Positions 1 through 9,379 are shown, counted from the first letter of the stretch. The stretch: 64,000 nt of DNA from Salinispirillum sp049115955 (GCA_049115955.1 JAGDZJ010000003.1:123265-187264), one strand, 5' to 3'. Program-made: numbers and translations. The notes: generated from the letters alone by a model not told the origin.

Positions 1-1
1 C

Positions 2-475
2 GCTTACACCAACGACCAGCGCCTGTCTGACGTATACCACACAGACCTGTACCGGGCGCGTGCGGCTGCCATGAACATGATCCCAACCAAAACCGGCGCT
101 GCGGCCGCGGTTGGCTTGGTGGTTCCTGAACTGAAAGGCAAGTTCGACGGCATGGCCGTACGTGTACCCACCATCAACGTATCCTTGGTGGATCTGTCGT
201 TCATTGCTAAGAAAGCACCGAAAGACGCTGCCGAAGTGAACAAGGCCATTGCAGATGCAATCGCTAAAGACCCCGCTCTGGCTGAAGCCATGATGGTGAA
301 CGATGAGCCTCTGGTCAGCATCGACTTCAACCACAGCACCTTCACGTCTAACTACGACGCCACGCAAACGCGCGTGCAGGGTAGCCTCGTTAAGGTCATG
401 TCTTGGTATGACAACGAGTGGGGCTTCTCAAACAAGATGCTCGACAACACCGTTGCTCTGATGACAGCTAAGTAA
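2..475 (+). CDS. gap: Glyceraldehyde-3-phosphate dehydrogenase, C-terminal part (5' end outside window)
   Basis: This is the C-terminal 157 residues of GAPDH, the glycolytic enzyme that oxidises glyceraldehyde-3-phosphate to 1,3-bisphosphoglycerate. The reading frame is open from base 2, so the true start lies upstream. The first visible residues, AYTNDQ, normally sit just after the catalytic histidine, so the catalytic Cys/His pair lies outside the window. Visible family blocks are MIPTKTGAAAAVG, the substrate-binding RVPTINVSLVDLSF, and SWYDNEWGFSNKMLD near the C-terminus. The DFNHSTFTSNYDATQT stretch resembles the pseudomonad type more than Escherichia coli GapA (from memory, not a search). 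A strong terminator follows 9 bases after the stop, and pykA lies downstream on the same strand. Confidence 0.95.
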   Translation, partial: AYTNDQRLSDVYHTDLYRARAAAMNMIPTKTGAAAAVGLVVPELKGKFDGMAVRVPTINVSLVDLSFIAKKAPKDAAEVNKAIADAIAKDPALAEAMMVNDEPLVSIDFNHSTFTSNYDATQTRVQGSLVKVMSWYDNEWGFSNKMLDNTVALMTAK

Positions 476-483
476 AACCACGA

Positions 484-522
484 AACCGACCTCCCCCAAA
501 GAGGTCGGTTTTTCTTTTTTTT
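484..522 (+). terminator. Rho-independent terminator of gap
   Basis: A perfect 10-bp stem is formed by AACCGACCTC (484-493) and GAGGTCGGTT (501-510) around a 7-base loop. A T-rich tract (TTTCTTTTTTTT) follows. It starts 9 bases after the gap stop and separates gap from pykA. Confidence 0.92.
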
Positions 523-669
523 GATTTGTGTTTTTCTGAGGCTCGCGGAATCACCCCCGTCTTCGGCTTATATAACAAGCCACTTTTCTATAGACTAGCT
601 CGGGTTTCGGTTCAGCTGTGCAGCAGAAGTACCTCCTTATCGTAAGATGACAGAGCGAGTTTCTTTATC

Positions 670-2115
670 ATGATGCGTAGAACCAAAATCGTTACCACCT
701 TGGGTCCTGCAACGGACAAACCGGAAATGCTGGAAAAGTTGATTCTTGCGGGTGCCAACGTAGTGCGCCTGAACTTCTCGCACGGCAGCCCGGAAGATCA
801 TAAGCAGCGTGCCGATATGGTGCGTGAACTGGCTGCCAAGCATAATCGGTTTGTTGGCATACTCGGCGACCTACAAGGACCGAAGATACGCATAGCCCGC
901 TTTAAAGACGGCAAGATCATGGTGAAGACCGGCCAGGAATTCCTGCTCGATCTGGACCTGCCCAAAGACATGGGCGATGAAACCAAAGTAGGCATCGACT
1001 ACCCTGCATTGGCAAAAGATTCAGCGCCGGGTGATATTTATCTGCTCGACGATGGCCGCGTACTGTTAGAAGTCACGCGCGTTGAAGGCAACAAGGTATT
1101 TACCAAAGTCACTCAAGGTGGCCCGTTGTCGAACAATAAAGGTATTAACAAGTTAGGTGGCGGCCTAAGTGCCAAAGCACTGACTGAAAAAGACATTGCC
1201 GACATCAAAACCGCCGCGGCAATTGGCGTGGACTACATTGCTGTCTCTTTCCCGCGCAGTGCAGAAGATATGGAAGAAGCGCGTGCTTTGCTGACCGCGG
1301 CGGGCTCCAATGCGCAGTTGATCGCCAAAGTAGAGCGCGCGGAAGCGGTCAATGACCACGCCGTACTGGATGGCATCATTTTGGCATCAGATGGCGTCAT
1401 GGTCGCACGCGGCGATTTGGGTGTTGAGATCGGCGATGCCCAGTTGATTGGTGTGCAGAAGCATTTGATCTCACGGGCTCGTGAATTGGATCGCGTGGTC
1501 ATTACCGCGACTCAGATGATGGAGTCGATGATTACCAACCCGTTCCCAACACGAGCCGAAGTGTTCGACGTTGCGAACGCGGTACTGGACGGCACCGACG
1601 CCGTCATGTGCTCCGCTGAAACAGCGGCCGGTGATTACCCGATTGAAACGGTCAACACCATGGTCAGCGTGTGTCTGGGTGCCGAGAAGCACCGCAAAGC
1701 GACCCGCTCACGCCACCGTCTTGACTTGGAATTCAAGCACGTCGACGAAGCCATTGCGATGTCGACCATGTACGCAGCAAACCACCTGAAGGGTGTCAAA
1801 GCCATTGTGTGTGTGACCGAGTCCGGCTCTACACCGTTGTGGATGTCACGCATCAGCTCTGGTATACCTATTTTCGCCATGACGCGCCACATTGATACGG
1901 CGCGCAAGGTTACGTTGTATCGCGGTGTTGAACCGCTGTTCTTAGACGTCACCAGTGTGGCCCCCGACCAAGTGAATCACTTGGCGGTGAATGAACTCAA
2001 GAAACGCGGTGTCGTGACCGACGGCGACCTGGTGATCATCTCTAAAGGCGATCATTTAGGCGTACACGGTGGCACAAACCGCATGAAGATCGTGAGCGTT
2101 GGTAACATTCTGTAA
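670..2115 (+). CDS. pykA: Pyruvate kinase, PykA type
   Basis: Pyruvate kinase transfers phosphate from phosphoenolpyruvate to ADP in the cytoplasm, the last step of glycolysis. The 481-residue protein is full length and closely follows E. coli PykA (480 residues) rather than PykF. It opens with RRTKIVTTLGPATD. The substrate/K+ block VVRLNFSHGS is at about 31-40, the B domain spans about 70-170, the catalytic lysine is K220 in IAKVERAEAV, the metal-ligand region is ARGDLGVEIG (246-255), and TATQMMESM is at 279-287. The start is ATG at 670; the ATG at 673 is equally possible because no clear ribosome binding site is visible. It lies between gap and aceE, in metabolic order towards acetyl-CoA. 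Confidence 0.97.
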   Translation: MMRRTKIVTTLGPATDKPEMLEKLILAGANVVRLNFSHGSPEDHKQRADMVRELAAKHNRFVGILGDLQGPKIRIARFKDGKIMVKTGQEFLLDLDLPKDMGDETKVGIDYPALAKDSAPGDIYLLDDGRVLLEVTRVEGNKVFTKVTQGGPLSNNKGINKLGGGLSAKALTEKDIADIKTAAAIGVDYIAVSFPRSAEDMEEARALLTAAGSNAQLIAKVERAEAVNDHAVLDGIILASDGVMVARGDLGVEIGDAQLIGVQKHLISRARELDRVVITATQMMESMITNPFPTRAEVFDVANAVLDGTDAVMCSAETAAGDYPIETVNTMVSVCLGAEKHRKATRSRHRLDLEFKHVDEAIAMSTMYAANHLKGVKAIVCVTESGSTPLWMSRISSGIPIFAMTRHIDTARKVTLYRGVEPLFLDVTSVAPDQVNHLAVNELKKRGVVTDGDLVIISKGDHLGVHGGTNRMKIVSVGNIL

Positions 2116-2191
2116 AAATAACAACTAGACTCCAAGGCACATTAGTTAACGTGCCTTGCAGGACTCACAGACTGACTGCCAATTTTACTGC

Positions 2192-2221
2192 GGCCGAACA
2201 CAGCCTTTGTTGTGCTCGGCC
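2192..2221 (+). terminator. Imperfect stem-loop between pykA and aceE
   Basis: GGCCGAACACA (2192-2202) pairs with TGTGCTCGGCC (2211-2221) with one mismatch and an 8-base loop. The tail ATAAATGGTTTT is only moderately T-rich, so this may be a weak terminator or a structure in the aceE leader. A second hairpin, CAAGGCAC/GTGCCTTG (2133-2140 and 2151-2158), lies just upstream and has no T-tract. Confidence 0.45.
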
Positions 2222-2265
2222 ATAAATGGTTTTAAAACCCCGCCAACGACGAGGTTAAGCGGAAT

Positions 2266-4923
2266 ATGGAACGAGATATTGATCCTATTGAAACGCAGGA
2301 ATGGCTTGATGCGTTAGCATCTGTTGTTCGTCATGAAGGCCCGGATCGTGCCCAGTATCTGTTGAAACAACTCTCCAATGAGGTGTCCAACACATCCCGG
2401 TCCGACGTGCCCTTCGCGATCAACACGCCATTTCGCAACACCATCCCGGTCACCGACGAAGCGCGGTTCCCGGGCGACTTGGAAATGGAACGCAAGATCC
2501 AGGGCTACATCAACTGGAACGCAGTCGCGATGGTGGTGCGAGCCAACAAGTCCGGCGATGATCTTGGTGGTCACATCTCTTCTTTCCAGTCGTCAGCCTT
2601 GCTCTACGACATCGGTTTTAACCATTTCTGGCGGGCTCCGAATGAAGAATTTGGTGGCGACCTGATCTACTATCAGGGCCACATTTCCCCCGGTATTTAT
2701 GCGCGCTCTTTCATTGAAGGTCGTTTATCCGAAGACCAACTCGACAACTTCCGCCGCGAAGTGGATGGCAAGGGTCTTTCTTCTTATCCCCACCCTTGGT
2801 TGATGCCGGAATACTGGCAGTTCCCAACCGTTTCTATGGGTCTGGGGCCTATTCAGGCGATTTACCAAGCGCACGTTATGCGCTATTTGGAAAACCGCGG
2901 CAAGATCCAACCCGGCCGTCAGGTTTGGGCGTTTCTGGGTGATGGCGAGTGTGACGAGCCAGAGAGCTTGGGCGCCATCTCCTTGGCCGCACGCGAAAAG
3001 CTGAACAACCTGAACTTTGTCATCAACTGCAACCTGCAACGTCTCGACGGCCCGGTACGCGGTAACGGCAAAATCATCCAGGAACTGGAAGGTGTGTTCC
3101 GTGGTGCTGGCTGGAACGTGATTAAAGTATTGTGGGGCGGCGCTTGGGACAAACTGCTGGCGCGCGACAAGTCAGGCATGCTGCAAAAACGCATGGACGA
3201 AGTGGTCGACGGCGAAATGCAGGCCTATAAAGCCCACGGCGGCGCTTACACGCGTGAGCACTTCTTCGGTCGCTACCCTGAGACCGCAGAACTGGTCAAA
3301 GACATGACCGACGACGAGATTTATCACCTCGCGCGTGGTGGCCATGACCCATATAAAGTCTACAGTGCCTACAAACAGGCCGCTGAACACACCGATCAGC
3401 CTACGGTTATTTTGGCCCACACGGTTAAAGGTTACGGCGTAGCAGCCGGTGAAGCGCAGAACGCGACTCACCAGTTGAAGAAACTGGACGTTGAAGACCT
3501 GAAAGTCTTCCGTGATCGCTGTGGTGTACCCGTCAGCGATGCGGATCTTGAAGCGGGCAAAATCCCCTTCTTCCGTCCGGATGAAAACGCACCTGAATTG
3601 CAGTACATGAAAAAGCGTCGTCTGTCGCTGGGCGGCTACCTGCCACAGCGCCGCCCTAATGCGGATCAGACACCGAACGTTCCTTCATTGGAGTCGTTTG
3701 AAGCCTTGTTGAAAGACACCGGAAAACGCGAAATTTCTACCACCATGGCGCTGGTGCGCATGCTCGGTACTTTGGCGAAAGACAAAGACATCGGCGAGCA
3801 CATCGTGCCCATCGTACCCGACGAAGCACGGACCTTTGGTATGGAAGGTATGTTCCGCCAAGTGGGTATCTATTCTGCCTCGGGCCAGCTCTACGTCCCG
3901 CAGGATAAGAGCCAGGTCATGTGGTACAAAGAAGACAAAACAGGTCAAATTCTGCAAGAAGGCATCAACGAAGCCGGTGCATTCAGCTCCTGGATGGCCG
4001 CTGCTACGTCCTACAGCACCAACAACCTGACCTTAGTGCCCTTCTACATCTATTACTCCATGTTCGGTTTCCAGCGTATCGGTGACTTGGCTTGGGCAGC
4101 CGGTGATATGCAGGCACGTGGCTTCCTGGTCGGTGGTACGTCCGGCCGGACTACATTGAACGGCGAAGGCTTGCAGCACCAAGACGGCCACAGCCACATT
4201 TTGGCTGGCACCATCCCGAACTGCGTAACCTACGACGCCACCTACTCTTACGAAGTGGCGGTGATCGTGCAAGATGGTATGCGCCGCATGGTGACGGAAC
4301 AGGAAAATGTGTTCTATTACCTGACCACGCTGAACGAAAATTACCAGCACCCTGAAATGCCTAAAGGCGCCGAAGAAGGCATCGTGCGCGGCATGTATTT
4401 ACTGGAAGACAACGTGGGCAAGGCCAAAAAAGCCGTTCAGTTGTTGGGCAGTGGCTCTATATTGAACGAAGTGCGCGCCGCCGCGAAAATCCTGAAGGAT
4501 GACTTTGGCGTGAGCGCTGACGTCTGGGCAGTCACCAGCTACAACGAGCTGACCCGCGATGGCCTGGCCGTTGATCGTCAGAACCTGTTGCACCCGGAAA
4601 CAGCGGCGCAAGAAGCCTATGTCACTCAGGCTTTGAAAGGTCGTAAGGGTCCGGTTATTGCGTCTTCTGATTACATGAAGAACTATGCGAATCAAATTCG
4701 CTCATGGGTTCCTGGGAGTTACACCGTGCTGGGCGCTGACGGCTTTGGCCGCAGCGACAGCCGCAAGAAACTGCGCCACTTCTTTGAGGTAGATCGCTAC
4801 TGGGTCACGGTTGCCGCGCTGAAAGCGCTGGCCGACGACGGTGCTATTCCGGCCGCCGATGTAACCAAAGCGATCAAGCAGTTTGGTCTGGACACAGACA
4901 AGCCTAACCCAGTGACAGTTTAA
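2266..4923 (+). CDS. aceE: Pyruvate dehydrogenase E1 component, homodimeric type
   Basis: AceE is the thiamine-diphosphate-dependent E1 of the pyruvate dehydrogenase complex. It decarboxylates pyruvate and reductively acetylates the lipoyl groups of AceF. The protein has 885 residues, the size of E. coli AceE (887). The thiamine diphosphate motif is GDGECDEPES from residue 225, closed by NLQRLDGPVRGN. The HTVKGYG block is near residue 386. A GAGG ribosome binding site (2251-2254) precedes ATG 2266 by 11 bases. aceF follows 44 bases later, so the two form an operon. There is no pdhR gene upstream and no lpd downstream in this window, so the E3 subunit must be encoded elsewhere. Confidence 0.97.
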   Translation: MERDIDPIETQEWLDALASVVRHEGPDRAQYLLKQLSNEVSNTSRSDVPFAINTPFRNTIPVTDEARFPGDLEMERKIQGYINWNAVAMVVRANKSGDDLGGHISSFQSSALLYDIGFNHFWRAPNEEFGGDLIYYQGHISPGIYARSFIEGRLSEDQLDNFRREVDGKGLSSYPHPWLMPEYWQFPTVSMGLGPIQAIYQAHVMRYLENRGKIQPGRQVWAFLGDGECDEPESLGAISLAAREKLNNLNFVINCNLQRLDGPVRGNGKIIQELEGVFRGAGWNVIKVLWGGAWDKLLARDKSGMLQKRMDEVVDGEMQAYKAHGGAYTREHFFGRYPETAELVKDMTDDEIYHLARGGHDPYKVYSAYKQAAEHTDQPTVILAHTVKGYGVAAGEAQNATHQLKKLDVEDLKVFRDRCGVPVSDADLEAGKIPFFRPDENAPELQYMKKRRLSLGGYLPQRRPNADQTPNVPSLESFEALLKDTGKREISTTMALVRMLGTLAKDKDIGEHIVPIVPDEARTFGMEGMFRQVGIYSASGQLYVPQDKSQVMWYKEDKTGQILQEGINEAGAFSSWMAAATSYSTNNLTLVPFYIYYSMFGFQRIGDLAWAAGDMQARGFLVGGTSGRTTLNGEGLQHQDGHSHILAGTIPNCVTYDATYSYEVAVIVQDGMRRMVTEQENVFYYLTTLNENYQHPEMPKGAEEGIVRGMYLLEDNVGKAKKAVQLLGSGSILNEVRAAAKILKDDFGVSADVWAVTSYNELTRDGLAVDRQNLLHPETAAQEAYVTQALKGRKGPVIASSDYMKNYANQIRSWVPGSYTVLGADGFGRSDSRKKLRHFFEVDRYWVTVAALKALADDGAIPAADVTKAIKQFGLDTDKPNPVTV

Positions 4924-4932
4924 CTCTCTGGC

Positions 4933-4949
4933 GGCCCGCCAAGCGGGCC
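4933..4949 (+). other. Hairpin in the aceE-aceF spacer
   Basis: GGCCCGC (4933-4939) and GCGGGCC (4943-4949) form a perfect 7-bp GC stem with a 3-base loop. It sits between the aceE stop and the aceF ribosome binding site and has no T-tract. It may protect the mRNA end or tune the E1:E2 ratio; that role is inferred. Confidence 0.5.
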
Positions 4950-4967
4950 ATCAGCTAAGGAGCTTTT

Positions 4968-6578
4968 ATGGCGACTGAAATTATTAAAGTCCCCGACATC
5001 GGTACCAGCGACAAGGTCACCGTGGTTGAGGTAAGTGTGAAAGTCGGCGACGTGATCGCCGAAGACGATACGCTGATTGTATTAGAGACAGACAAGGCTT
5101 CTATGGACGTACCTGCTCCTATGGCGGGTAAAGTCACCAAGCTGAAAATTGCTGAAGGCGATGAAATCGGCGAAGGCGACGAAATACTGTACTTAGAAGT
5201 GGAAAGCTCTGAAACTGTAAGTGCTGGCAGTGCGCCAGCCGCAGCAGATGAACCCGCACCTGCTAAGCAGCAAGCCGAAGACAAGCCCGCTCCAGCAGCG
5301 AGCAGCAGCGCCGTCAAGCCGGTGAATGTGCCAGATATTGGCACGACGGAAGCTGTTGAGATCATCGAAGTGCACGTCAGTGTAGGCGATATGATCTCTG
5401 CCGACGACGCCATTGTGACACTGGAAACCGACAAAGCGTCCATGGAAGTGCCAGCACCGGAAGGTGGCGAGGTCGTCTCTGTTAAAGTAAAAGTGGGCGA
5501 TAGCGTAAGCCTTGGCGACTTGTTGATTGAAATTCGCGCCGCCGGTGATACTGCCCCAGCGGCGGCACCTGCAGCCGCACCGGAAAAAGCACCTGAGCCT
5601 GAGGTGCCCGCCGCTGCAAAGCAAGTGCACGCACCCGCTATTGTCAGTGGCGACGATGACGAACTAATACGTCCGTCGAAGCCGGTTCATGCTGGCCCTG
5701 CGGTTCGCCTGCTGGCACGCGAACTTGGTGTCGACCTGGCGCAGGTGCGCGGCAGCGGCCCGCGTGAACGCATTCTGAAAGAAGACCTAACGGCCTTTGT
5801 GAAGAAGAAAATGCGTGAGCCCGAACGCGTATCGGCGGGTGCTGGCATTCCGGCGGTGCCGGACCAGGACTTCAGCAAATTCGGTCCTGTCGACATCAAA
5901 GAAATGGGGCGCATCCAGCAGCTTACCGCCGCCAACATGACGCGTAACTGGCTGAATATTCCACACGTTACCCAGTTTGACGAAGCCGATGTGACCGACC
6001 TTGAGAGCTTCCGCAATTCTCTGAAACCACAGATGGAAAAGCGCGGGGTGAAAATTTCACCCCTCGCCTTCTTGGTTAAAGCCTGTGCCGCAGCCTTGCA
6101 TGAGTTCCCGAACTTCAATGTATCGCTGATGGCCGACGGCAAGCGCATGGTGCAGAAGCACTACGTGAACATTGGTATCGCAGTGGATACACCGAATGGT
6201 TTGATTGTGCCCGTGATCAAAGACGCGGACAAAAAGTCCATTTGGCAGATCGCTGAAGAGATCATCGACTTTGCTCAACGTGGCCGTAAGGGTCAGATAA
6301 AGAGCAATGAGATGCAAGGCGGTTGTTTCACCATATCCAGCCTAGGTGGCTTGGGTGGTACAGCGTTTACGCCCATCGTTAATGCGCCTGAAGTAGCGAT
6401 TCTGGGAGTGTCCAAGAATCAGGTGAAACCGTTCTGGACCGGCAAGGAGTTTGTACCTCGTACTTTCACTCCGCTGTCATTGTCCTACGATCACCGTGCA
6501 GTGAACGGTGCAGACGCCGCCAAGTTCACTACCTATGTGTGTGAAGCTTTAACCGACTTACGTCGTATCTTGTTGTAA
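4968..6578 (+). CDS. aceF: Dihydrolipoamide acetyltransferase (E2 of pyruvate dehydrogenase), two lipoyl domains
   Basis: AceF forms the core of the pyruvate dehydrogenase complex and moves the acetyl group from lipoamide to coenzyme A. Of its 536 residues, two lipoyl domains come first, with lipoyl lysines K43 and K156 in ETDKAS. Ala/Pro-rich linkers separate them. A peripheral-subunit-binding domain lies at about 241-280, and the catalytic acyltransferase domain fills the rest. The active-site motif reads DHRAVNG, with H509 and N513. Asn instead of Asp here is known from the Azotobacter/pseudomonad E2 and is not a defect. A TAAGGAG site at 4957-4963 sets the ATG at 4968. E. coli AceF has three lipoyl domains; this shorter form has two. 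Confidence 0.97.
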   Translation: MATEIIKVPDIGTSDKVTVVEVSVKVGDVIAEDDTLIVLETDKASMDVPAPMAGKVTKLKIAEGDEIGEGDEILYLEVESSETVSAGSAPAAADEPAPAKQQAEDKPAPAASSSAVKPVNVPDIGTTEAVEIIEVHVSVGDMISADDAIVTLETDKASMEVPAPEGGEVVSVKVKVGDSVSLGDLLIEIRAAGDTAPAAAPAAAPEKAPEPEVPAAAKQVHAPAIVSGDDDELIRPSKPVHAGPAVRLLARELGVDLAQVRGSGPRERILKEDLTAFVKKKMREPERVSAGAGIPAVPDQDFSKFGPVDIKEMGRIQQLTAANMTRNWLNIPHVTQFDEADVTDLESFRNSLKPQMEKRGVKISPLAFLVKACAAALHEFPNFNVSLMADGKRMVQKHYVNIGIAVDTPNGLIVPVIKDADKKSIWQIAEEIIDFAQRGRKGQIKSNEMQGGCFTISSLGGLGGTAFTPIVNAPEVAILGVSKNQVKPFWTGKEFVPRTFTPLSLSYDHRAVNGADAAKFTTYVCEALTDLRRILL

Positions 6579-6589
6579 CCCACTAGGTA

Positions 6590-6627
6590 AGACGCTAACC
6601 CATACCGGGTTAGCGTCTCTATTATTT
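6590..6627 (+). terminator. Terminator between aceF and the convergent M48 gene
   Basis: A perfect 12-bp stem is formed by AGACGCTAACCC (6590-6601) and GGGTTAGCGTCT (6607-6618) with a 5-base loop. CTATTATTT follows. It lies between two convergent genes and probably ends aceF; the opposite strand lacks a good T-tract. Confidence 0.82.
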
Positions 6628-6632
6628 GCTCG

Positions 6633-7949
6633 CTAAACGTAACCCCACTCTTTAAGACGCGCATAGGCATATTCCGCCTGATCTCCGCTCTGTACCTTCT
6701 GCAAGAACGCCTGATAACGCGGCACCGCATTTTGCTGCGAGCCTGATTTGTCGTACGAAAAACCCACTAGGAAATCCGTGCCCGGGTTGCCCGGCAACAC
6801 CTCTTCGTACGCCAGAAAATCTGTTAACGCACGGTCGTACCGCTCTAACCCAAGGTGTGCGAGGCCACGGTACTGCATCGCCTGCCCTTCGCCCGGCATA
6901 GCCTGCCGCGCCCGATCGAAATAACCCAACGCTTCTTGATCTTTGTCTTGCACCAGATAGTATTTACCGGCCAACATCAGGCCAGTGTAATCATTAGGTG
7001 CCAAACGTACCGCCTCCAATAAACGCGTTTCCGCCTGCTGTGTGTTACGTTGCGCCAACAACCGCTCGCCCTCTTGCATCGCCTCAATGGCAGGCTTCAT
7101 GGCTCTTAATCGTGCCGTTTGGTCCATATAGCGCTCACGGCCCAAATCGCGCCCACGCTGGTTAGCATTGAACCCGCTTACTTGTTGCTGCACGTTGCGA
7201 TAGCGTTCGTCGCTCATGGGGTGGCTGGAGAACATCAGTTCAATGGCGTTTGGTTTACGATCCGACAGCGAGCGCAGCATGTTCATCAAACCGACCATGC
7301 CTTCGGGATTCTGGTTCGCCACCGCCATGTACTCGGTACCTAACTGGTCAGCCTGACGCTCATTGTCTCGGCTGTACCGAGCCAACAATGCCCCGGCACC
7401 TATTTGCCCAACCATGCCAACGGCACTGCCTAACGCAGAGTCACCCAAGCCTGCAACGGCCGTACCCACAGCTGCCTGCGCCAGCATGCCCTGTGTCATC
7501 CGTGCGCCCGCGTGGCGAGCGGTAACGTGGCCAATCTCGTGGCCCAACAACGCCGCCAATTCGGCTTCATTTTGCAGTTCCAACAGAATGCCGCGTGTCA
7601 CGGCTATGCTGCCACCGGGGAAGGCATAGGCGTTGACGTAGTTAGCATTTACCACTTGGTAGTTATACGGCATGTCAGCCCGATGTGAGCGCGTACTGAT
7701 GGACTGGCCCAATTCAGACACATAACGGTTGAGCGCTACGTCGGTCGTAACGCCGTAGTCAGCAGAGAATTGATGCGGTGTTTGCTGACGGTCGATCGCA
7801 ATTTCATCGTCGCGACTCAACAACATCAAAGTAGGCTTACCGGTAATAGGGTCAATCGCGCATCCTGACAACCAAAGCGGTGTGCTTAACCCCAGTGAAG
7901 CGTAGGAAATTCGGCGAATGAGTTGGCGGCGCGTCAAGTTTAAGGGCAC
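6633..7949 (-). CDS. M48 family zinc metalloprotease with TPR repeats, predicted Tat lipoprotein (BepA-like)
   Basis: This is a predicted periplasmic zinc metalloprotease, probably involved in outer-membrane protein quality control as BepA is. The 438-residue protein starts with an export signal containing TRRQLIR, a match to the twin-arginine consensus, and a lipobox LSGC with C30 as the lipid anchor. The M48 domain carries the HEIGH zinc motif (H137, E138, H141). A glycine/alanine-rich segment follows it, and the C-terminal third (about 280-430) consists of TPR-like helices (LEAVRLAPNDYTGLMLAG and similar). It is convergent with aceF and upstream of no obvious partner. The family assignment is firm; the substrate is unknown. 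Confidence 0.9.
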   Translation of the reverse strand: MPLNLTRRQLIRRISYASLGLSTPLWLSGCAIDPITGKPTLMLLSRDDEIAIDRQQTPHQFSADYGVTTDVALNRYVSELGQSISTRSHRADMPYNYQVVNANYVNAYAFPGGSIAVTRGILLELQNEAELAALLGHEIGHVTARHAGARMTQGMLAQAAVGTAVAGLGDSALGSAVGMVGQIGAGALLARYSRDNERQADQLGTEYMAVANQNPEGMVGLMNMLRSLSDRKPNAIELMFSSHPMSDERYRNVQQQVSGFNANQRGRDLGRERYMDQTARLRAMKPAIEAMQEGERLLAQRNTQQAETRLLEAVRLAPNDYTGLMLAGKYYLVQDKDQEALGYFDRARQAMPGEGQAMQYRGLAHLGLERYDRALTDFLAYEEVLPGNPGTDFLVGFSYDKSGSQQNAVPRYQAFLQKVQSGDQAEYAYARLKEWGYV

Positions 7950-8036
7950 AGACTTATCCTCGGTTAATCAGACCATTTCTTCGCCTGATCATAGCAAAAT
8001 TTGTCCGCCAGCCTAGTACAATGGGTAACCTTGACG

Positions 8037-8609
8037 CTATTTTACCAACCAAGGAAAGAGCTGCAGACGTTCTTGCGGCGTCAATGCACTAACACGCGCA
8101 ATGTTGTCGTCGGGGATAGTCGCGGCATCAGCATGGCGCGCCACTGCTGCTGACACACTGTCTTCTCGCAACAGATGAAGAATGGGGAAGGGTGCGCGAT
8201 TGGTCAGATTTTCGGCGTCATCGGGTTGTGTGCCACCAAACTGATAGTGCGGGTGGAAGCTGGCAATTTGATAGCGATCCGAGCGGTCCAGTGCGTCCAG
8301 GCTGGCGTCTGCCACGTCGAGAAAATCGTTGTAGTCGAGGAAGTCCGCCCACAGCGCGGGAAAAACCAGCAAAGACGTTTCCAGTTTGCTGGCATCAGTG
8401 CCATCCAACCGCCCTACTTCAGCCACCAGGCTTTCCAGCGCTTGTTCTTCGGTCTTTGCCGGGTCGATGACAATACGGACGGATCCGTCACGATAAGGTT
8501 TGTGTGCGAAGGGACACAGATTGAGCCCAAGTACGACCTGATTCAGCCAGTCTCTTACCGCTATCTCCGCCGCAGCAACGGATGCTTCACTCATTTCATG
8601 GCCGGACAC
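8037..8609 (-). CDS. DUF1415 family protein
   Basis: This is a conserved soluble protein of about 190 residues, recognised as the DUF1415 family, whose function is unknown. Typical features are the N-terminal NLCPFAHKPY block with a conserved cysteine, FPALWADFLDYNDFLD in the middle, and ASFHPHYQFGG further on. The start is ambiguous. The stop codon of the upstream membrane-protein gene (TGA, 8619-8617) overlaps a GAGG site, which best fits the GTG at 8609. A GTG at 8615 and an ATG at 8594 are alternatives. The tight junction suggests translational coupling with the hemolysin-III-like gene. Confidence 0.85.
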   Translation of the reverse strand: MSGHEMSEASVAAAEIAVRDWLNQVVLGLNLCPFAHKPYRDGSVRIVIDPAKTEEQALESLVAEVGRLDGTDASKLETSLLVFPALWADFLDYNDFLDVADASLDALDRSDRYQIASFHPHYQFGGTQPDDAENLTNRAPFPILHLLREDSVSAAVARHADAATIPDDNIARVSALTPQERLQLFPWLVK

Positions 8610-8616
8610 GCACACC

Positions 8617-9246
8617 TCAAATAACGAAAAACAGTATCGTCAGATAATGGCAGATACTGCCACCCAGCACGAAGAAATGCCAAATGCCGTGACCATGAGG
8701 AATGCGGTCGCCGAAGGCATAAAAGATGACGCCCAAGGTGTAGATGATCCCACCCAGCGTCAACCCCCACATACCGGAACGAGGCATCACCTCAAGCAGA
8801 GGCTCCATCGCGAACACAATGCTCCAACCCATCGCCAGATAAATGATTACTGGCAAAATGCGCCGCTTATCAAACGGTAGCAACTCAATGATCATACCAA
8901 GCGCTGCCAGTCCCCATACCACTCCAAAAATCGTCCAACCCCAAGGGCCGTTGAGTGTCACCAAAGTGAAAGGGGTATAGGTACCCGCAATGAGCAGGTA
9001 GATGGCTAAGTGGTCGATTTTCTGAAATATTGCTTTCGGTCGCCCTTTAAAGCTGTGATACAGCGTTGAAGCGGTATAGAGAATGACCAGAGTCGCACCG
9101 TAAATAGTAACGCTCACCACAGTAATGGCATTGGCGTTCACCGCGGCTAAAACGATCAGGACCACCATACCAGCGAATGCCGCCAAGGCGCCGACCAAAT
9201 GACTGATACTGTTGAGCAGTTCCCCTCGATACATACTTCTTTTCAC
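8617..9246 (-). CDS. Hemolysin III / YqfA (TrhA) family membrane protein
   Basis: This is a seven-helix inner-membrane protein of the hemolysin III/PAQR family, related to YqfA of E. coli. Members are linked to membrane-lipid homeostasis; the direct activity is not settled. The 209 residues contain seven hydrophobic helices. Family blocks are NSISHLVGALAAF near the start, ASTLYHSF and IFQKIDHLAIYLLIAGTYTPF in the middle, and FGDRIPHGHGIWHFFVLGGS with its histidines near the end. The longest start is GTG at 9246; an ATG at 9234 preceded by purine-rich AAGAAG is a good alternative. The stop overlaps the ribosome binding region of the following DUF1415 gene. Confidence 0.9.
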   Translation of the reverse strand: MKRSMYRGELLNSISHLVGALAAFAGMVVLIVLAAVNANAITVVSVTIYGATLVILYTASTLYHSFKGRPKAIFQKIDHLAIYLLIAGTYTPFTLVTLNGPWGWTIFGVVWGLAALGMIIELLPFDKRRILPVIIYLAMGWSIVFAMEPLLEVMPRSGMWGLTLGGIIYTLGVIFYAFGDRIPHGHGIWHFFVLGGSICHYLTILFFVI

Positions 9247-9379
9247 TCGGTTATAAACTGAAGCCTATGATAATCAATTAGCGTGTCAGCTGTACGTCAG
9301 CGCTCGACATTAGCCGCCAATCAGTAGTTTATTAAGCAATTGTCGTTTATTAAGCGAGTTTTATTCATAGGTGGCGGTC

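Noticed and set aside
4955..5443. Long open frame (162 codons) opposite aceF
   Set aside because: It lies fully antisense to the lipoyl domains, and its Ser/Ala-rich text is the mirror of the repeated lipoyl sequence.
6492..6510. AceF active site reads DHRAVNG, with Asn where E. coli has Asp
   Set aside because: Asn at this position is known in the Azotobacter and pseudomonad E2 proteins, so it is not a lost catalytic residue.
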